In this document: one piece after another, positions 27,796 through 37,206 of the stretch
Numbering within the stretch: the first letter of the stretch is position 1
Layout of the letters: the number at the start of each line of letters is the position of its first letter
From: Methylomonas subterranea
GTDB lineage: Bacteria > Pseudomonadota > Gammaproteobacteria > Methylococcales > Methylomonadaceae
Assembly (NCBI RefSeq): GCF_024505185.1
Contig: NZ_JANIBJ010000010.1
Location: forward strand, 59,081 to 123,080
Direction: 5' to 3'
DNA length: 64,000 nt
The notes under the pieces: generated by a model
Told to the model about the DNA's origin: nothing
The model's database searches: none
The model's input: the letters and a program-made list of their open reading frames with translations, nothing else
Translations under genes and position numbers: made by a program

Positions 27796-28002
27796 ATGAA
27801 CGAAGAACGCATTATCGAACTGGAAATCAGGCAAGCGTACCAGGAGGACTTGCTGCAAGCCCTGAATAGCGTGGTTGCCGAGCAACAAAAACAAATCGGC
27901 AAATTGGAAGAAACCTGCAAATTACTGCACGACAAGCTTAAAAGCCTGGCCCGGGCCGAACCCAGCCCAGGACTGGCCGACGAGAGGCCGCCGCATTATT
28001 GA
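27796..28002 (+). CDS. slyX: SlyX-family protein
   Basis: 68 residues. A short coiled-coil protein: EERIIELEIRQAYQEDLLQ, then LNSVVAEQQKQIGKLEETCKLL with heptad leucines, ending PPHY, which is the conserved SlyX tail. Function is unknown despite wide conservation. It is divergent from the small acidic gene. Confidence 0.9.
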   Translation: MNEERIIELEIRQAYQEDLLQALNSVVAEQQKQIGKLEETCKLLHDKLKSLARAEPSPGLADERPPHY

Positions 28003-28034
28003 TGCCATAGCCGGCAGCGCACGGCTAAAGCGCT

Positions 28035-28148
28035 CCCCTAACGCTCATGAAAAAGCGGCATCACCCCGGCAAATGAAAGGCAGTCTCGTGGGAGCGGCGC
28101 ACAGTTGCGATGATGGCCTTGCGAATCGCGACTATGCGCCGCTCCCAC
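28035..28148. repeat. Dispersed repeat copy 2 plus perfect-armed palindrome
   Basis: 28035-28082 matches (inverted) the repeat at 5571-5640: CCCCTAACG, TCATGA and CCCCGGCAAATGAAAGGC. It is followed at 28088-28148 by a long inverted repeat whose arms are GTGGGAGCGGCGCA and its complement, extended by AGT-GCGAT/ATCGC-ACT with single mismatches. Together these fill most of the slyX-dacA convergent gap. Confidence 0.65.
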
Positions 28149-28230
28149 CATGACTTTCAGAGTAAAAACCGATACTGAACGCCTTGCAAAACAGCAAGGC
28201 TGAATCAGCATTACGCGGCGGGCGGCACTA

Positions 28231-29496
28231 TTAGCCAGGCAACAAGGTACAACTCTGTCCCTTGGAGCGTATTTTCTTGCAGAAGTCCTTGGCCTGATTG
28301 GAATTCAAGCCCATCCACTCCGTGCGCCACAACATTCTGCCCTTGGTTTTGACCCTGACGATATGGGGCTGGCCGCTTTTTGCCGCCGGACCCAAGGCGT
28401 AACGGGCTTGTTTCAAGTTGACATCGGCATCGATTTTGCGGCCGTGGTCGCCCAACATCACCGCCCATTGCCCGCCGGCTGCCCGGTTTTTCGCTTCGGC
28501 GGTCTTTACCGGCCGATTTTCGGCCAAACGAGTGGATTTGCCGGGTTTGATTCGAATGGGATCGGCAGCGCCGGAACTTGAATCGGCGCCCATCTGTGCA
28601 GCGCTGCCCGCGCAGCGATTGGAAGACAGTTGGAACGGCGGCGGCGTAAAATTCGCATCCCGCAATTGGTCCACCGGCATGCCATAGGCACCGAGCTGGG
28701 ATTTTTCGAAACCCAGATCGAGTAAATTGGCCATTTGCTGGAAGCGCTCGGCGCTACTGTGCGCGCCCAGCAACACGCCGATAAGACGATGGCCGTCGCG
28801 ACGGGCCGACGCGATCAGGTTATAACCGGAACCGCAGGTAAATCCGGTTTTCAAGCCGTCGGCATCCGGATAGGTTTTCAGGATCTTGTTGGTATTCGGC
28901 AAAACCCGGCCGTTATAGGCGAATTCGGTGGCCGAAAAATAGCGGTAATATTGCGGAAAATCCCGAATCAGGGCGGCGGACAACAAGGCCAGGTCGCGAG
29001 CGCTGCTGATCTGGCCCTCGTCGGGCAATCCGCTGGCGTTTTGAAAGGAACTGTTATACATGCCCATGCTACGGGCTTGTTGAGTCATCATGGCGGCAAA
29101 CCGAGACTCGCTGCCGCCCAGCCGTTCGGCCAACACCACGGCGGCATCGTTGGCTGAACGGGTAGTGACGGCCATAATGGCGTTTTCGACGCTGATGGCC
29201 TGACCTTGCCGCAATCCCAATTTGGAGGTTGGTTGCCGGGCCGCGTGCGCGGACACGCTCAGCGTATCGCGCAGATGCAGTTGGCCCGCCTCGATGGCGG
29301 CAAATGTCATATAAATCGTCATGACCTTGGTCAGGGAAGCGGGATACCAGCGCTGGGTGGACTCCACTTCGTGCACAATGCGGCCGCTGTCGGCATCGAT
29401 GACTATCGCCGCGTAACGCGCGGATGCGGCCCCGCTGGTCAGCAATAAAAAAGCGCCGGCGAGCAGGCTGGTTTTGAGGTTTGAAACTGGGTTCAA
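28231..29496 (-). CDS. D-alanyl-D-alanine carboxypeptidase with C-terminal SPOR domain
   Basis: 421 residues with a signal peptide (LLAGAFLLLTSGAASA). Peptidase S11 active site is complete: ASLTKVM (Ser and Lys), SAN in TTRSANDAAVVLAER, and KTGFTCGSG. It trims pentapeptides in the periplasm. The last about 75 residues form a SPOR-like domain (WAVMLGDHG...QARYALGP...VRVKTKGRMLWRTEWMG) that binds denuded glycan at the septum, in place of the usual PBP5 beta-domain and amphipathic anchor, so a role in division is likely. Confidence 0.92.
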   Translation of the reverse strand: MNPVSNLKTSLLAGAFLLLTSGAASARYAAIVIDADSGRIVHEVESTQRWYPASLTKVMTIYMTFAAIEAGQLHLRDTLSVSAHAARQPTSKLGLRQGQAISVENAIMAVTTRSANDAAVVLAERLGGSESRFAAMMTQQARSMGMYNSSFQNASGLPDEGQISSARDLALLSAALIRDFPQYYRYFSATEFAYNGRVLPNTNKILKTYPDADGLKTGFTCGSGYNLIASARRDGHRLIGVLLGAHSSAERFQQMANLLDLGFEKSQLGAYGMPVDQLRDANFTPPPFQLSSNRCAGSAAQMGADSSSGAADPIRIKPGKSTRLAENRPVKTAEAKNRAAGGQWAVMLGDHGRKIDADVNLKQARYALGPAAKSGQPHIVRVKTKGRMLWRTEWMGLNSNQAKDFCKKIRSKGQSCTLLPG

Positions 29497-29677
29497 GATG
29501 TTAATTCTCTGCGGATTAATGACCTAAAATATCTGCCGGCCATTTAAGCAGAATTATCGAATTCAAAAAAGACCCAATTCGGGATGGTGCGAAAAAATAA
29601 CTCCCCCTGACCGGGAGACCTTATTCTTGGGAAGGCGGCCGATTTTACCGTGTGTCCAATTTTGAATGCGCTGCCGG

Positions 29678-31975
29678 TCAAAATTCGTATTTGAAGCCCG
29701 CCTGCACCAAACGCGGCATACCCGGTTGAATACCGCGTACCCGGTCGACAATGTACGTGTTGTCCAGCATGTTTTTCATGTTGAAAAACAGGGTCAAATC
29801 CTTGCGCACTTTGTATGAGGTGGCGAAATTGACCACCACATAATCGTTGATTTTGCCGAACTGGCCGGATTTGATTAAATTATCCCGCCGCGCGACATCC
29901 AGCGGCAAATCGTTGGCATTATGCAGATTCATGAAATCGGCATATTGCTCGCTGACGAACACCGCTTCCAGATGCGCATCGAAACCATTGGCGTGCGAAT
30001 AACCCAAGGTCGCGGTCAACAGGCTTTCCGATGCATAGGGCGCGCGTTTGCCGGCCGCCGAGCCGAAAACGTTGCCACCCGGACAAAAACTGGTAAAGGT
30101 GTTATTCACCCCGGTGCCCGAGGCCTGCCCACTGTCATCCACGCAACGGAACGGCGAGGTGGTTTCGGCGCTGGGCAGCCACTGATAAGCCACTTGCGCA
30201 TAGGGATTGTGATCGGAACCGAAGATTTCGCCAAAGTCGGCCCGCGCCATCAACTCGATACCTTCGTACAAGGCCTTGCCTTGCGCCACCGGCGTATCGA
30301 CGCCACCGATGGTGCCCAATGCCGTCAGGCTGTCGAAATCATTGTGGAAGTATGTCAAATCGGCTTTCACCCCGCGCATCGGCCGGGTTCTGACGCCGAA
30401 TTCGCTATTCCAGCTCAGTTCGGGCCCAATAGTGACTGGCGCCCCGCTGCTACGATTAATGGTGTCTTCGACTCGCGGCGGCGCGAAACCGCGATGGATG
30501 CCGAAAAAGAACGTTGCCTGGTCTACGGGCGAATAAGTCATGGCAAACGACGGCAAAATTTCCGTCAAGCTGTTTTGCCCTTGCTTGTTATTCATGAAGT
30601 TCACTTCCTTGTAACTGACCGACTCAACTCTCACCCCCGGCGTAAAGGTCCATTCATCCCAGATGAATTTATTCTGGAAGAAGCCGGAATAGGCATCGGC
30701 ATAGCGCTCGTTAAGCTCTTGCCGGGTAGAACCGTTGCTGATGTCTTCCGCATAAGGCGAATTAACCACTACCCTGCGCCGGTATTGGTTCTCGAAATGC
30801 GCTCGGAAGCCGGCATCGAGTTGGCTTTCGATGCCGAACAGATCGTGTTTGGCGCGCAGAGTCGGCGCCACGCCCCAGGCTTCGTATTGCCGCAAGCGAC
30901 CGACATTGTAGTTACATTGATCCATATCGACCTGCACGCCGTTTTCCCGATCCGTAACATAGCCGGCCATGCCTCGCGTGGCGCATTGATTTTCAGTCGG
31001 AAACTGATTCTGCTGACGCCACCAGTTGCGCTCGTACTGCTGCCAGTAAAAACTGGTTTCCAGTGACACGTCGTCGTTGAAACTGTGCTCCCAGGTAACC
31101 GAGGTGGCCCAGCGATCGTTGATAAAACTGGCGTTTTTGTCCGGATTGTAATTCGCACCGATATTGCGGTATTCGGCATCGGTCAAACCGAAGGCGGCAC
31201 CTTGCTCATCCTGGTAAAAAAAATCCCCGCGCAGGGTCAGGCGGTTGCGGGCATCAAAATCGATGATACCTTTCAGATTGGCGTTGTCGAGCGTGGCATA
31301 GGTATTATCGCGATTACCCATGGACTCCTTGTGCAGGAAATCGGCCACGCCACCGACAGCATCCATGCCCTGGACATTCTTGAGCATGCCGCCGTAACGG
31401 GCATGCCCGCTAAGGAAGTCGCGGTTACCGCCCATGAAACTGACAAAGCCGCCGGGTTCAACCGGCACCCTGGGCGTCAGATAATTGACCGCGCCGTTGA
31501 TGGTCTGCGGGCCGAATTGGGTCAGGTCGGCGCCCTTGTAAATCTCTATGCCGTCGTAGCGTTCGATGGGCGGGTGGAAATAAATGTCGTTGTCGCCGTA
31601 CGGGGCGAAGTTGAACGGAATGCCGTCTTCCAGGAACAGCACCTTGGTCGAGCGAAACGGGTTCTGGCCGCGAAAAGCGATGTTCGGCCGCAAACCCAAA
31701 CCCTCTTCGTCGCGCACGTAGACGCCCGGGGCCTTGCGCAAGGCTTCGTTGACGGTGAAAACCTGATCGCGTTCCAGAACGTCCTTGTCGATCACGGAGG
31801 TAGAACCGGAAAAGGTCTCGGCTTTATGGACGCTTTCCTCGACTTCCACGCTGGGCAAGGCCTCCGGCTCATGCTGTTGACGTTTGCCATTTTGATCCGA
31901 TTCGGCCGCAACCGCGCAGTGCGCGATGATGTTCAACAGCAAAACCGCTAAGAACCCCTGTTTGTTCCGCTTCAT
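29678..31975 (-). CDS. TonB-dependent siderophore receptor, FecA-like
   Basis: 765 residues from ATG at 31975, preferred over the ATG 12 bases upstream because AGGA sits 6 bases before it. A signal peptide precedes a plug domain (APGVYVRDEEGLGLRPNIAFR, FLEDGIPFNFAPYGDND, IEIYKGADLTQFGPQTINGA) typical of FecA-type receptors, and a 22-strand barrel ending RLVQAGFKYEF. The N-terminal signalling domain of E. coli FecA is absent, so no ECF sigma relay is implied. No Fur box was recognised upstream. Stands alone. Confidence 0.92.
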   Translation of the reverse strand: MKRNKQGFLAVLLLNIIAHCAVAAESDQNGKRQQHEPEALPSVEVEESVHKAETFSGSTSVIDKDVLERDQVFTVNEALRKAPGVYVRDEEGLGLRPNIAFRGQNPFRSTKVLFLEDGIPFNFAPYGDNDIYFHPPIERYDGIEIYKGADLTQFGPQTINGAVNYLTPRVPVEPGGFVSFMGGNRDFLSGHARYGGMLKNVQGMDAVGGVADFLHKESMGNRDNTYATLDNANLKGIIDFDARNRLTLRGDFFYQDEQGAAFGLTDAEYRNIGANYNPDKNASFINDRWATSVTWEHSFNDDVSLETSFYWQQYERNWWRQQNQFPTENQCATRGMAGYVTDRENGVQVDMDQCNYNVGRLRQYEAWGVAPTLRAKHDLFGIESQLDAGFRAHFENQYRRRVVVNSPYAEDISNGSTRQELNERYADAYSGFFQNKFIWDEWTFTPGVRVESVSYKEVNFMNNKQGQNSLTEILPSFAMTYSPVDQATFFFGIHRGFAPPRVEDTINRSSGAPVTIGPELSWNSEFGVRTRPMRGVKADLTYFHNDFDSLTALGTIGGVDTPVAQGKALYEGIELMARADFGEIFGSDHNPYAQVAYQWLPSAETTSPFRCVDDSGQASGTGVNNTFTSFCPGGNVFGSAAGKRAPYASESLLTATLGYSHANGFDAHLEAVFVSEQYADFMNLHNANDLPLDVARRDNLIKSGQFGKINDYVVVNFATSYKVRKDLTLFFNMKNMLDNTYIVDRVRGIQPGMPRLVQAGFKYEF

Positions 31976-32401
31976 TTTTTTCCTCATGGCGATTGAAATT
32001 GAAAGCGCCGTTCCATCGGAACTTCCACCCGCCGGTCCGCCGCCGAGAGAACGCGCTGCTAAGCTAAGGATTCCGCCTAAAATAACTTCCGCATTCAGTG
32101 CCCTCTCCCTCTGGGAGAGGGTTGCAGTGAGAGATATAAATAGGGAAGTTATTAGTTCTACTTTGTCAGATTCTTGAAGGAATTCGTTATTCCGGCGGGG
32201 ATTGCCGGAATCCAGGCGCCATGAATGGATCGAAGCCTGCTATCCATGGCGCTGGATGCCCGCTTCCAGGCGGGCATGACGGCGGTTTTTAAATGTAACA
32301 AAGTAGAATTAGGCAAGGAGCCCTAAATGCGCGTCTAATTTAACCAAGCAACCTGAATCGAAACTGAAAAAAGGCCATCGCAGAAGATAGCCGGGAAATT
32401 T
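31976..32401. other. Intergenic interval with two repeat units
   Basis: Contains AACTTCC repeat copy 2 (32064-32158) and, at 32187-32282, a unit beginning ATTCCGGCGGGGATTGCCGG with a GCCCGCTTCCAGGCGGGC hairpin, a type of dispersed repeat common in proteobacterial genomes. No gene seen. Confidence 0.5.
32064..32158. repeat. AACTTCC palindromic repeat, copy 2
   Basis: CTAAGGATTCCGCC followed by AATAACTTCCGCATTCAGTG, a CCCTCTCCCTCTGGGAGAGGG hairpin (21-base block given here only as arms CCCTCTCCC and GGGAGAGGG) and ATATAAATAGGGAAGTTATT. It matches copy 1 in the opposite orientation. Confidence 0.7.
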
Positions 32402-33724
32402 TCAATGCAGCGGCAATTCCACCGTGACCAGAAAGCCGCCCAAGGATTTGCTGCGGCCGACATTCAATCGACCTTGGTAGGTATTGACGATATCCCACAC
32501 GATGGACAGGCCGAGTCCATGCCCCTGCACCGACTCATCCAGTCTTTTCCCGCGCCGAATCAGGCTGCCGGCATCGGCCTCGTCGCAACCGGGGCCGTCG
32601 TCCGCGATGCGGATCAGCAAGGTGTCGGTATATTCCAGCTCGACATCTATTCGTTGCCGGGCCCATTTGCAGGCGTTATCCAACAGATTGCCCGCCAATT
32701 CCATGATGTCTTCGCGGTCGAAACGTATCCGCCGGTCGGGCGCGGTGATTTGAATATCCAACGGTTTTTCGCTGTACAGGGAGCGCAAAATCTTCTTAAG
32801 CGCAAAGAGTTCGGTTCTGGGATTGAAGACGGTGGCCACATGTGGATCGCCGGCAATTCGCGCCCGCTTCAGTTCCCGCTCGATGCAACGGTGAATGATT
32901 TCGCTCTGCACCCGCAGTTGCCGGCGCAATTCCGGATGATCTTGCAAGGCGGACTCCGCGGTCATGCTGTACAAAATCGCCACCGGCCGTTTCAATGCGT
33001 GTGCCAGATTGCCGATGGCGGTGCGGGATTGCCGCAAACGGCGCACGACCAATTCCAGCAGCCGATTGATTTCCAACACCAGCGGAACGATCTCGGCCGG
33101 CACATCCGGGTCGATCCGTTGCCGCCGCCCGCTGGAAACCTGTTCGAGTTCGCCGCCCACCGATATGACCGGCAACAGCGAGCGCCTGATATCCCAGCCC
33201 AGCAACAGCAGCGCGCAAAGCAATATCGTCAGACTCAAACCGAAATAGGCCATGCGTATCGCCGTAATATCGTGGTCCACGGCGGACAGGTCCTCGGCAA
33301 CGCTGATATTGATCCTGTGCCCGTATCGCACCATGCCCAGTCCCAGCACCAACAAGGGCCGCTGTTCCGGCCCGCTTAGATGGTAGATTCTGGATTGCTC
33401 CGGGCCCATGGCCATGGTTTGCAGCGGAAAATCGAGCAATGAAGGCGACGGATAAACCCGGGCGTCGACCTTGATCTGGTAGTAATGGCCGGACAACGGA
33501 CGGCTGTACACTGAACTGATACGCAAGCCGTTGAAGGTCACGCTATCGTCCTCGCCGGCGGCCAGGGTTTCCATCAGCGAATAGCCGTCGTCCGCCAGCC
33601 GGTTAGCTATCTGCTTTTCCGCCACCGTCCGTATCACCCAATCGGCGGCGAACCAGTGCACCACGAAAACCAGGCACAGAACCGCGCCGAGGCCGCGACT
33701 CAGCCGTTTGCGCAAAGGCATCAT
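32402..33724 (-). CDS. Sensor histidine kinase (two-component)
   Basis: 440 residues. Helices at about 12-30 and 160-178 enclose a periplasmic sensor domain. The HAMP segment leads to an H-box NLAHALKRPVAIL (phospho-His), N-box ELAGNLLDNACKWA, G1 IADDGPGCD and G2 GHGLGLSIV. The H-box wording and order of genes resemble PhoQ/QseC-type kinases. Its ATG region overlaps the response-regulator stop by 4 bases, so both are made together. The signal is unknown. Confidence 0.93.
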   Translation of the reverse strand: MMPLRKRLSRGLGAVLCLVFVVHWFAADWVIRTVAEKQIANRLADDGYSLMETLAAGEDDSVTFNGLRISSVYSRPLSGHYYQIKVDARVYPSPSLLDFPLQTMAMGPEQSRIYHLSGPEQRPLLVLGLGMVRYGHRINISVAEDLSAVDHDITAIRMAYFGLSLTILLCALLLLGWDIRRSLLPVISVGGELEQVSSGRRQRIDPDVPAEIVPLVLEINRLLELVVRRLRQSRTAIGNLAHALKRPVAILYSMTAESALQDHPELRRQLRVQSEIIHRCIERELKRARIAGDPHVATVFNPRTELFALKKILRSLYSEKPLDIQITAPDRRIRFDREDIMELAGNLLDNACKWARQRIDVELEYTDTLLIRIADDGPGCDEADAGSLIRRGKRLDESVQGHGLGLSIVWDIVNTYQGRLNVGRSKSLGGFLVTVELPLH

Positions 33725-34386
33725 GGCTTGATTCCGAAAACGTAGCCTTGGCCGCGACGGGTCTGGATGAGATCGCCGCCGACGATTTTGCGCAAGCGTT
33801 TCACATACACTTCGATTACATTGCTGTCCGGCTCAGCCGACTCGTTATAGATATGCTCGCCGAGTTGTATCTTGTTGAGCACTTTGCCGGCATTGAGCAT
33901 GAAATAACGCAGCAATCTGAATTCGATGGCCGTCAGCGCTTGTACCGGCCCGCCATCCACCGAGACGGTTTGCTCGTCTTCGTCGAGTTCGATGCCCAGC
34001 AGTTTCAAATTCGCTTGATTGAAGCAGTGCACCCGTTTCATGATGGCCCGCAGGCGCAGCAACAATTCCTGGGGATGAAAGGGCTTACCCAGATAGTCGT
34101 CGGCACCGGCCTTGAAGCCGTCGACTTTTTCGTGCCAGGCATCGCGCGCGGTCAACACGATGACCGGCATCGCATTGCCGGCCAGACGCCAGCGTTTCAA
34201 CACTTCCAGTCCAGGCATTTTCGGCAAGCCCAAATCCAGTATGGCGGCGTCGTAGTGTTCGGTCGCGCCCATGAATTCGCCGAGTTCGCCGTCCCGGACG
34301 CTATCGACGATATAACCGGCTTGCTCCAAATCCGTTTTCAGCGCGCGGGACAGCAGTTCATCGTCTTCCAGTAATAACAATCGCAT
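33721..34386 (-). CDS. OmpR/PhoP-family response regulator
   Basis: 221 residues. Receiver domain (1-115) with acidic pocket EDD, phospho-acceptor Asp in AAILDLGLPKMPG, Thr in VLTARDAWHEKVDGF and Lys in YLGKPF. Winged-helix output domain (125-218) with LTAIEFRLLRYFMLNAG and NVIEVYVKRLRKIVG. Transcribed ahead of the histidine kinase. Confidence 0.95.
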   Translation of the reverse strand: MRLLLLEDDELLSRALKTDLEQAGYIVDSVRDGELGEFMGATEHYDAAILDLGLPKMPGLEVLKRWRLAGNAMPVIVLTARDAWHEKVDGFKAGADDYLGKPFHPQELLLRLRAIMKRVHCFNQANLKLLGIELDEDEQTVSVDGGPVQALTAIEFRLLRYFMLNAGKVLNKIQLGEHIYNESAEPDSNVIEVYVKRLRKIVGGDLIQTRRGQGYVFGIKP

Positions 34387-34567
34387 GAATTGATCCTAAC
34401 GCTCATGCAGGCCCGCTACCGCCCATGAAAGAAAGCCGCCAAGGGTAAGATTGATGTTGCAATTCGCCGCGGGGATTTTCAAGAATAAAAATCCGGCTCA
34501 GGGGATGATTCAGGCCCATTGACGGCGCTGAAAAAAATTCTTTTTGATTAGATAATCTTGGCGCGGG

Positions 34568-34600
34568 CATACAGCCACGGCAGGCTGCCATGGCTGTATG
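34568..34600. terminator. Strong hairpin, possible bidirectional terminator
   Basis: CATACAGCCA and TGGCTGTATG are perfect inverted arms, extended inward by GGCAG/CTGCC with one mismatch. It lies 22 bases after the stop of the minus-strand gene at 34623. No T-run follows on the minus strand; TTTCGTT follows on the plus strand. Confidence 0.45.
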
Positions 34601-34622
34601 TTTCGTTACGCCATATCCGCGG

Positions 34623-34991
34623 TTACATGTATTTTTTCAGGTTGGCGAATCCCTCGCGGGCAGCTTTAATTTCGCTCTCGGCACCTGCAAAGTCGGATTT
34701 TTTAGCCAATTCGCGGGCTTTTTTCATTTTCAGCACGACTTTGTCGCGTTCGAATTCGAATTTATAGTTGGCGCTAAGTTCGCTGGCGCTTTCCGCAACA
34801 TCTTTAATCAAGGTTGCAACCTGTTGAGCATCGCCGGCGGGAATCGCATCCAGCACGATCTGGATTTTGGCATCCACTTCCTTTAATACTTCGGGAACGG
34901 TCCTATGAGTCTCCTTGGCGAAGGCTGAAGAGGATAAACCGAACAGGGCGAACGACAGGATGACAGCGGTAAAAATTTTTTTAAATGACAT
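34623..34991 (-). CDS. Small exported helical protein
   Basis: 122 residues. Signal peptide (FTAVILSFALFGLSSSAFA) then a mature part of about 95 residues predicted to be three or four amphipathic helices rich in Ala, Lys and Glu, without Cys, and with one His. The heptad-like ELSANYKFEFERDKVVLKMK and KSDFAGAESEIKAAREGF segments suggest a helical bundle. I do not recognise a family. It follows hupE in the same direction after 140 bases and may be the last member of the nickel-associated run. Confidence 0.7.
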   Translation of the reverse strand: MSFKKIFTAVILSFALFGLSSSAFAKETHRTVPEVLKEVDAKIQIVLDAIPAGDAQQVATLIKDVAESASELSANYKFEFERDKVVLKMKKARELAKKSDFAGAESEIKAAREGFANLKKYM

Positions 34992-35131
34992 ATCTTGACT
35001 CTGTTTTTAATGAATATATTTAAGGGTTTAGCGGTTTCATGACATTACTGACTGATTTTTCGAGCTCCTATTATTTTGTATCTGTGTGGCATTGTTATTA
35101 CAAACCCGGCGGGCACGACCCATCCGGCTGT

Positions 35132-35689
35132 TTATCGACTATTGACCGGACCATCCAGCTCGGGCGCATAGTTTTCCAACACCTTGCTCATGCCTATAGC
35201 GACAGCGATTACCATCAGCGTCGATAGAGCAAACCCCAGGGCGTACTCAATGGCATCGCTGTCCAACCAAATGTCGAAGGCATGCACGTAGCCGTGAATT
35301 AAAGCCAGATTACCCGCAACCAATGCGGCTATAAGCGGCGAAACCTTGGCATTGAAAAGCAACATCAGACCCAACAGACCGGCAGACAGGATCATGATAT
35401 TTTCCGCATGGGCAATCTCGATGGGAATCAGGGTTAAAGCGCCGCCGATGATCATCATTGCCACAACCAGCAAGGGCAACATCATAAGCGAGCGCCGGCT
35501 GGCGCGAGCTATCCAGAAACCCACCACCAGCATGGCGATGATGTGGTCGGAACCGGTCAATGGATGCAGCATGCCGGCGAAAAAACCGTTAACCTCGCTG
35601 GTAAAATGCCAAGCATGGGCATCGGCAATCAAGGGGTTTGCCATCCCGGCCAAACCGAATAATTGAAAAAAAACTGCCTTTTTCGTCAT
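35132..35689 (-). CDS. hupE: HupE/UreJ-family metal permease
   Basis: 185 residues, six or seven transmembrane helices after a signal-like start (a GGAGG site precedes ATG 35689). The family motif HPLTGSDHIIAM (here GMLHPLTGSDHIIAMLVVGF) is present near residue 42, and a second His pair lies in ALIHGYVHAFD. HupE/UreJ proteins are secondary nickel or cobalt importers associated with hydrogenase or urease. Position at the end of an operon divergent from nikR makes nickel the likely substrate. Confidence 0.9.
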   Translation of the reverse strand: MTKKAVFFQLFGLAGMANPLIADAHAWHFTSEVNGFFAGMLHPLTGSDHIIAMLVVGFWIARASRRSLMMLPLLVVAMMIIGGALTLIPIEIAHAENIMILSAGLLGLMLLFNAKVSPLIAALVAGNLALIHGYVHAFDIWLDSDAIEYALGFALSTLMVIAVAIGMSKVLENYAPELDGPVNSR

Positions 35690-35734
35690 TTCCGCCTCCT
35701 GATTTTGTTAGTAAAAATTCAAGCCAAAAGCCGC

Positions 35735-36166
35735 TCACATGGCGTGCATTTTGTAATCGACACGCGGATAGCCTTTTTTGTCCTTGGGATCGACCGCGCC
35801 GGAATCCTGTAGGCCGCGCTGCTCGATTTGCCGTGCCATCATCTGTTCCCAACTGTCGTAAGCCGCCACATCGGCGGCTCCCGCGGCTTTGCTGGCGGCA
35901 AATTGGGCTTTCGCCAGTTCGATAATATCGACCGCGGTTTTTTTATCCAGCGCCTTTAGAAATGCCTCATCGTCCATTAGCTGCTTGCGCAGGGCCCAAT
36001 AGGCCGTTTCGAACTCGACCCGCTGATTGGCCGGCAAATGTTCCTTGATCCAGGTCGCCGATTTATGCGCCGTTTTCATGCTGCTGGCGTTGATTTGATT
36101 GGCGTTACCGCAGGCATTCAGCAATAGCACTAAGGACAACGCCAAATAACCGTGGGAAGCTTTCAT
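35735..36166 (-). CDS. Lipoprotein of unknown function in the nikR-linked operon
   Basis: 143 residues from ATG at 36166. Signal peptide with lipobox LLLNACGN gives an acylated Cys near residue 18. The mature protein is helical (TAHKSATWIKEHLPANQRVE, FETAYWALRKQLMDDEAFL) and ends with a His-containing basic tail. It overlaps nothing; 28 bases separate it from the upstream gene and 45 from hupE. A periplasmic metal-delivery role is only a guess from context. Confidence 0.72.
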   Translation of the reverse strand: MKASHGYLALSLVLLLNACGNANQINASSMKTAHKSATWIKEHLPANQRVEFETAYWALRKQLMDDEAFLKALDKKTAVDIIELAKAQFAASKAAGAADVAAYDSWEQMMARQIEQRGLQDSGAVDPKDKKGYPRVDYKMHAM

Positions 36167-36194
36167 GCTGACAATCCGGTAATGAAAAAACTTT

Positions 36195-36809
36195 TCACTG
36201 CTCAAGCGGCTGAGATTTAAGCAGCCGAGGTAAAAAGTAGGCCAAAGCGGCAACCAGGCTGCCAATGATGACGAACAGCACCAGCAGACCGTTTTTTTCG
36301 CCGCTTTGTCCGCTGGCCAATGCCACGGTCAGTGGGATATGCAGGGCGCTGACTTCGGGTTGCGTATGCAGATCGGTGTCGTCTACTGTCAACACCGCCC
36401 GATAATTACCGGGAGCTTTGAAATCCACCGTGGTCGACAGCACGCCCTGTTTGACAACAGCCATCGGCAGTTCGACCAAGGGTTGGCCGTCTTCTCGCAG
36501 TATCTTCAATCCCACCGGCTTTTTACGCAGATCCAGATCGAGCAGATCGATGGCCACCTGGGTTTTGCCCGTTGCCGGAATATCGACGCATTCGGCTTCC
36601 GGCAGGTTTCCGGCACCGGCGGCCCGGTCCGAATCGAGCTGATAGGCGGCGAAATTGACTACGTAGTAGTCGTTGCTCTGCATGCAGCCATACATGTCGT
36701 AACTGCCGCCCACACCCTTGCGGTTACCGCCCAGCGGCACCGATGCATCCGCCGCGCCAAGTCCGGCGAGCAACAAAAGCAAACCCGGGAAATAACGGCG
36801 GGATTTCAT
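36195..36809 (-). CDS. Exported protein with C-terminal membrane anchor, nikR-linked
   Basis: 204 residues: signal peptide (GLLLLLAGLGAADA), a periplasmic beta-sandwich-like domain with Cys residues (MYGCMQSND, EAECVDIP), and a single transmembrane helix near the end (GLLVLFVIIGSLVAALAYFL) with a short basic tail. The layout (export signal, soluble domain, terminal helix) recalls the accessory NikL-type components of nickel transporters, but I see no sequence match, so this is inference. Its ATG overlaps the stop of the CopC-like gene by 4 bases. Confidence 0.72.
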   Translation of the reverse strand: MKSRRYFPGLLLLLAGLGAADASVPLGGNRKGVGGSYDMYGCMQSNDYYVVNFAAYQLDSDRAAGAGNLPEAECVDIPATGKTQVAIDLLDLDLRKKPVGLKILREDGQPLVELPMAVVKQGVLSTTVDFKAPGNYRAVLTVDDTDLHTQPEVSALHIPLTVALASGQSGEKNGLLVLFVIIGSLVAALAYFLPRLLKSQPLEQ

Positions 36810-37198
36810 GGCTTGACCTCCGCTGTTCCGGCGGTATCGACGATGGAAAATTTCAGGACCCCGCTGACGATCAATCCGTCTTCGGTGATCACCCTGTAGC
36901 GCGTTGCATAGGGGCCGGGGAGCAAGGGTTTGGTGCTTGCGGTCAATCGGTGGCGTTCGCCCAGCACCAGCCGGGTATCGCCATTGTCGACCCGGTTGCC
37001 CTTGCCGTCGACGACGACGATGGACGGCGAGCGCTGACCGACATTACCGTTAAACCAAAGTTTGACGGTGCCGTCGAAATTCGACACTTCGGCATTGTTT
37101 TTGGGGTCGGATTTTAACAGCACGCCTTCGGCGCGACCTGTCAGGCTAAGGACCGACAGCAACAAGGCCGTCAAGGATTTAAACACCATTCTTTTCAT
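36806..37198 (-). CDS. CopC-like periplasmic domain protein lacking canonical copper ligands
   Basis: 130 residues from ATG at 37198. Signal peptide ends near GRA-EG. The mature chain follows the CopC/YobA pattern: VLLKSDPKNNAEVSNFDGTV, LWFNGNV, LLPGPYATRYRVITEDG, VSGVLKF. However the N-terminal His that binds Cu(II) is absent (mature start EGVLL), and the usual DGH is DGL. The Cu(II) site is therefore lost, and the domain may serve another metal or a structural role. It overlaps the next gene by 4 bases in a nikR-linked operon. Confidence 0.8.
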   Translation of the reverse strand: MKRMVFKSLTALLLSVLSLTGRAEGVLLKSDPKNNAEVSNFDGTVKLWFNGNVGQRSPSIVVVDGKGNRVDNGDTRLVLGERHRLTASTKPLLPGPYATRYRVITEDGLIVSGVLKFSIVDTAGTAEVKP

Positions 37199-37206
37199 AC
37201 TTACCA

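Noticed and set aside
31976..32401. Fur box upstream of the siderophore-type TonB receptor
   Set aside because: No GATAATGATAATCATTATC-like match was visible.
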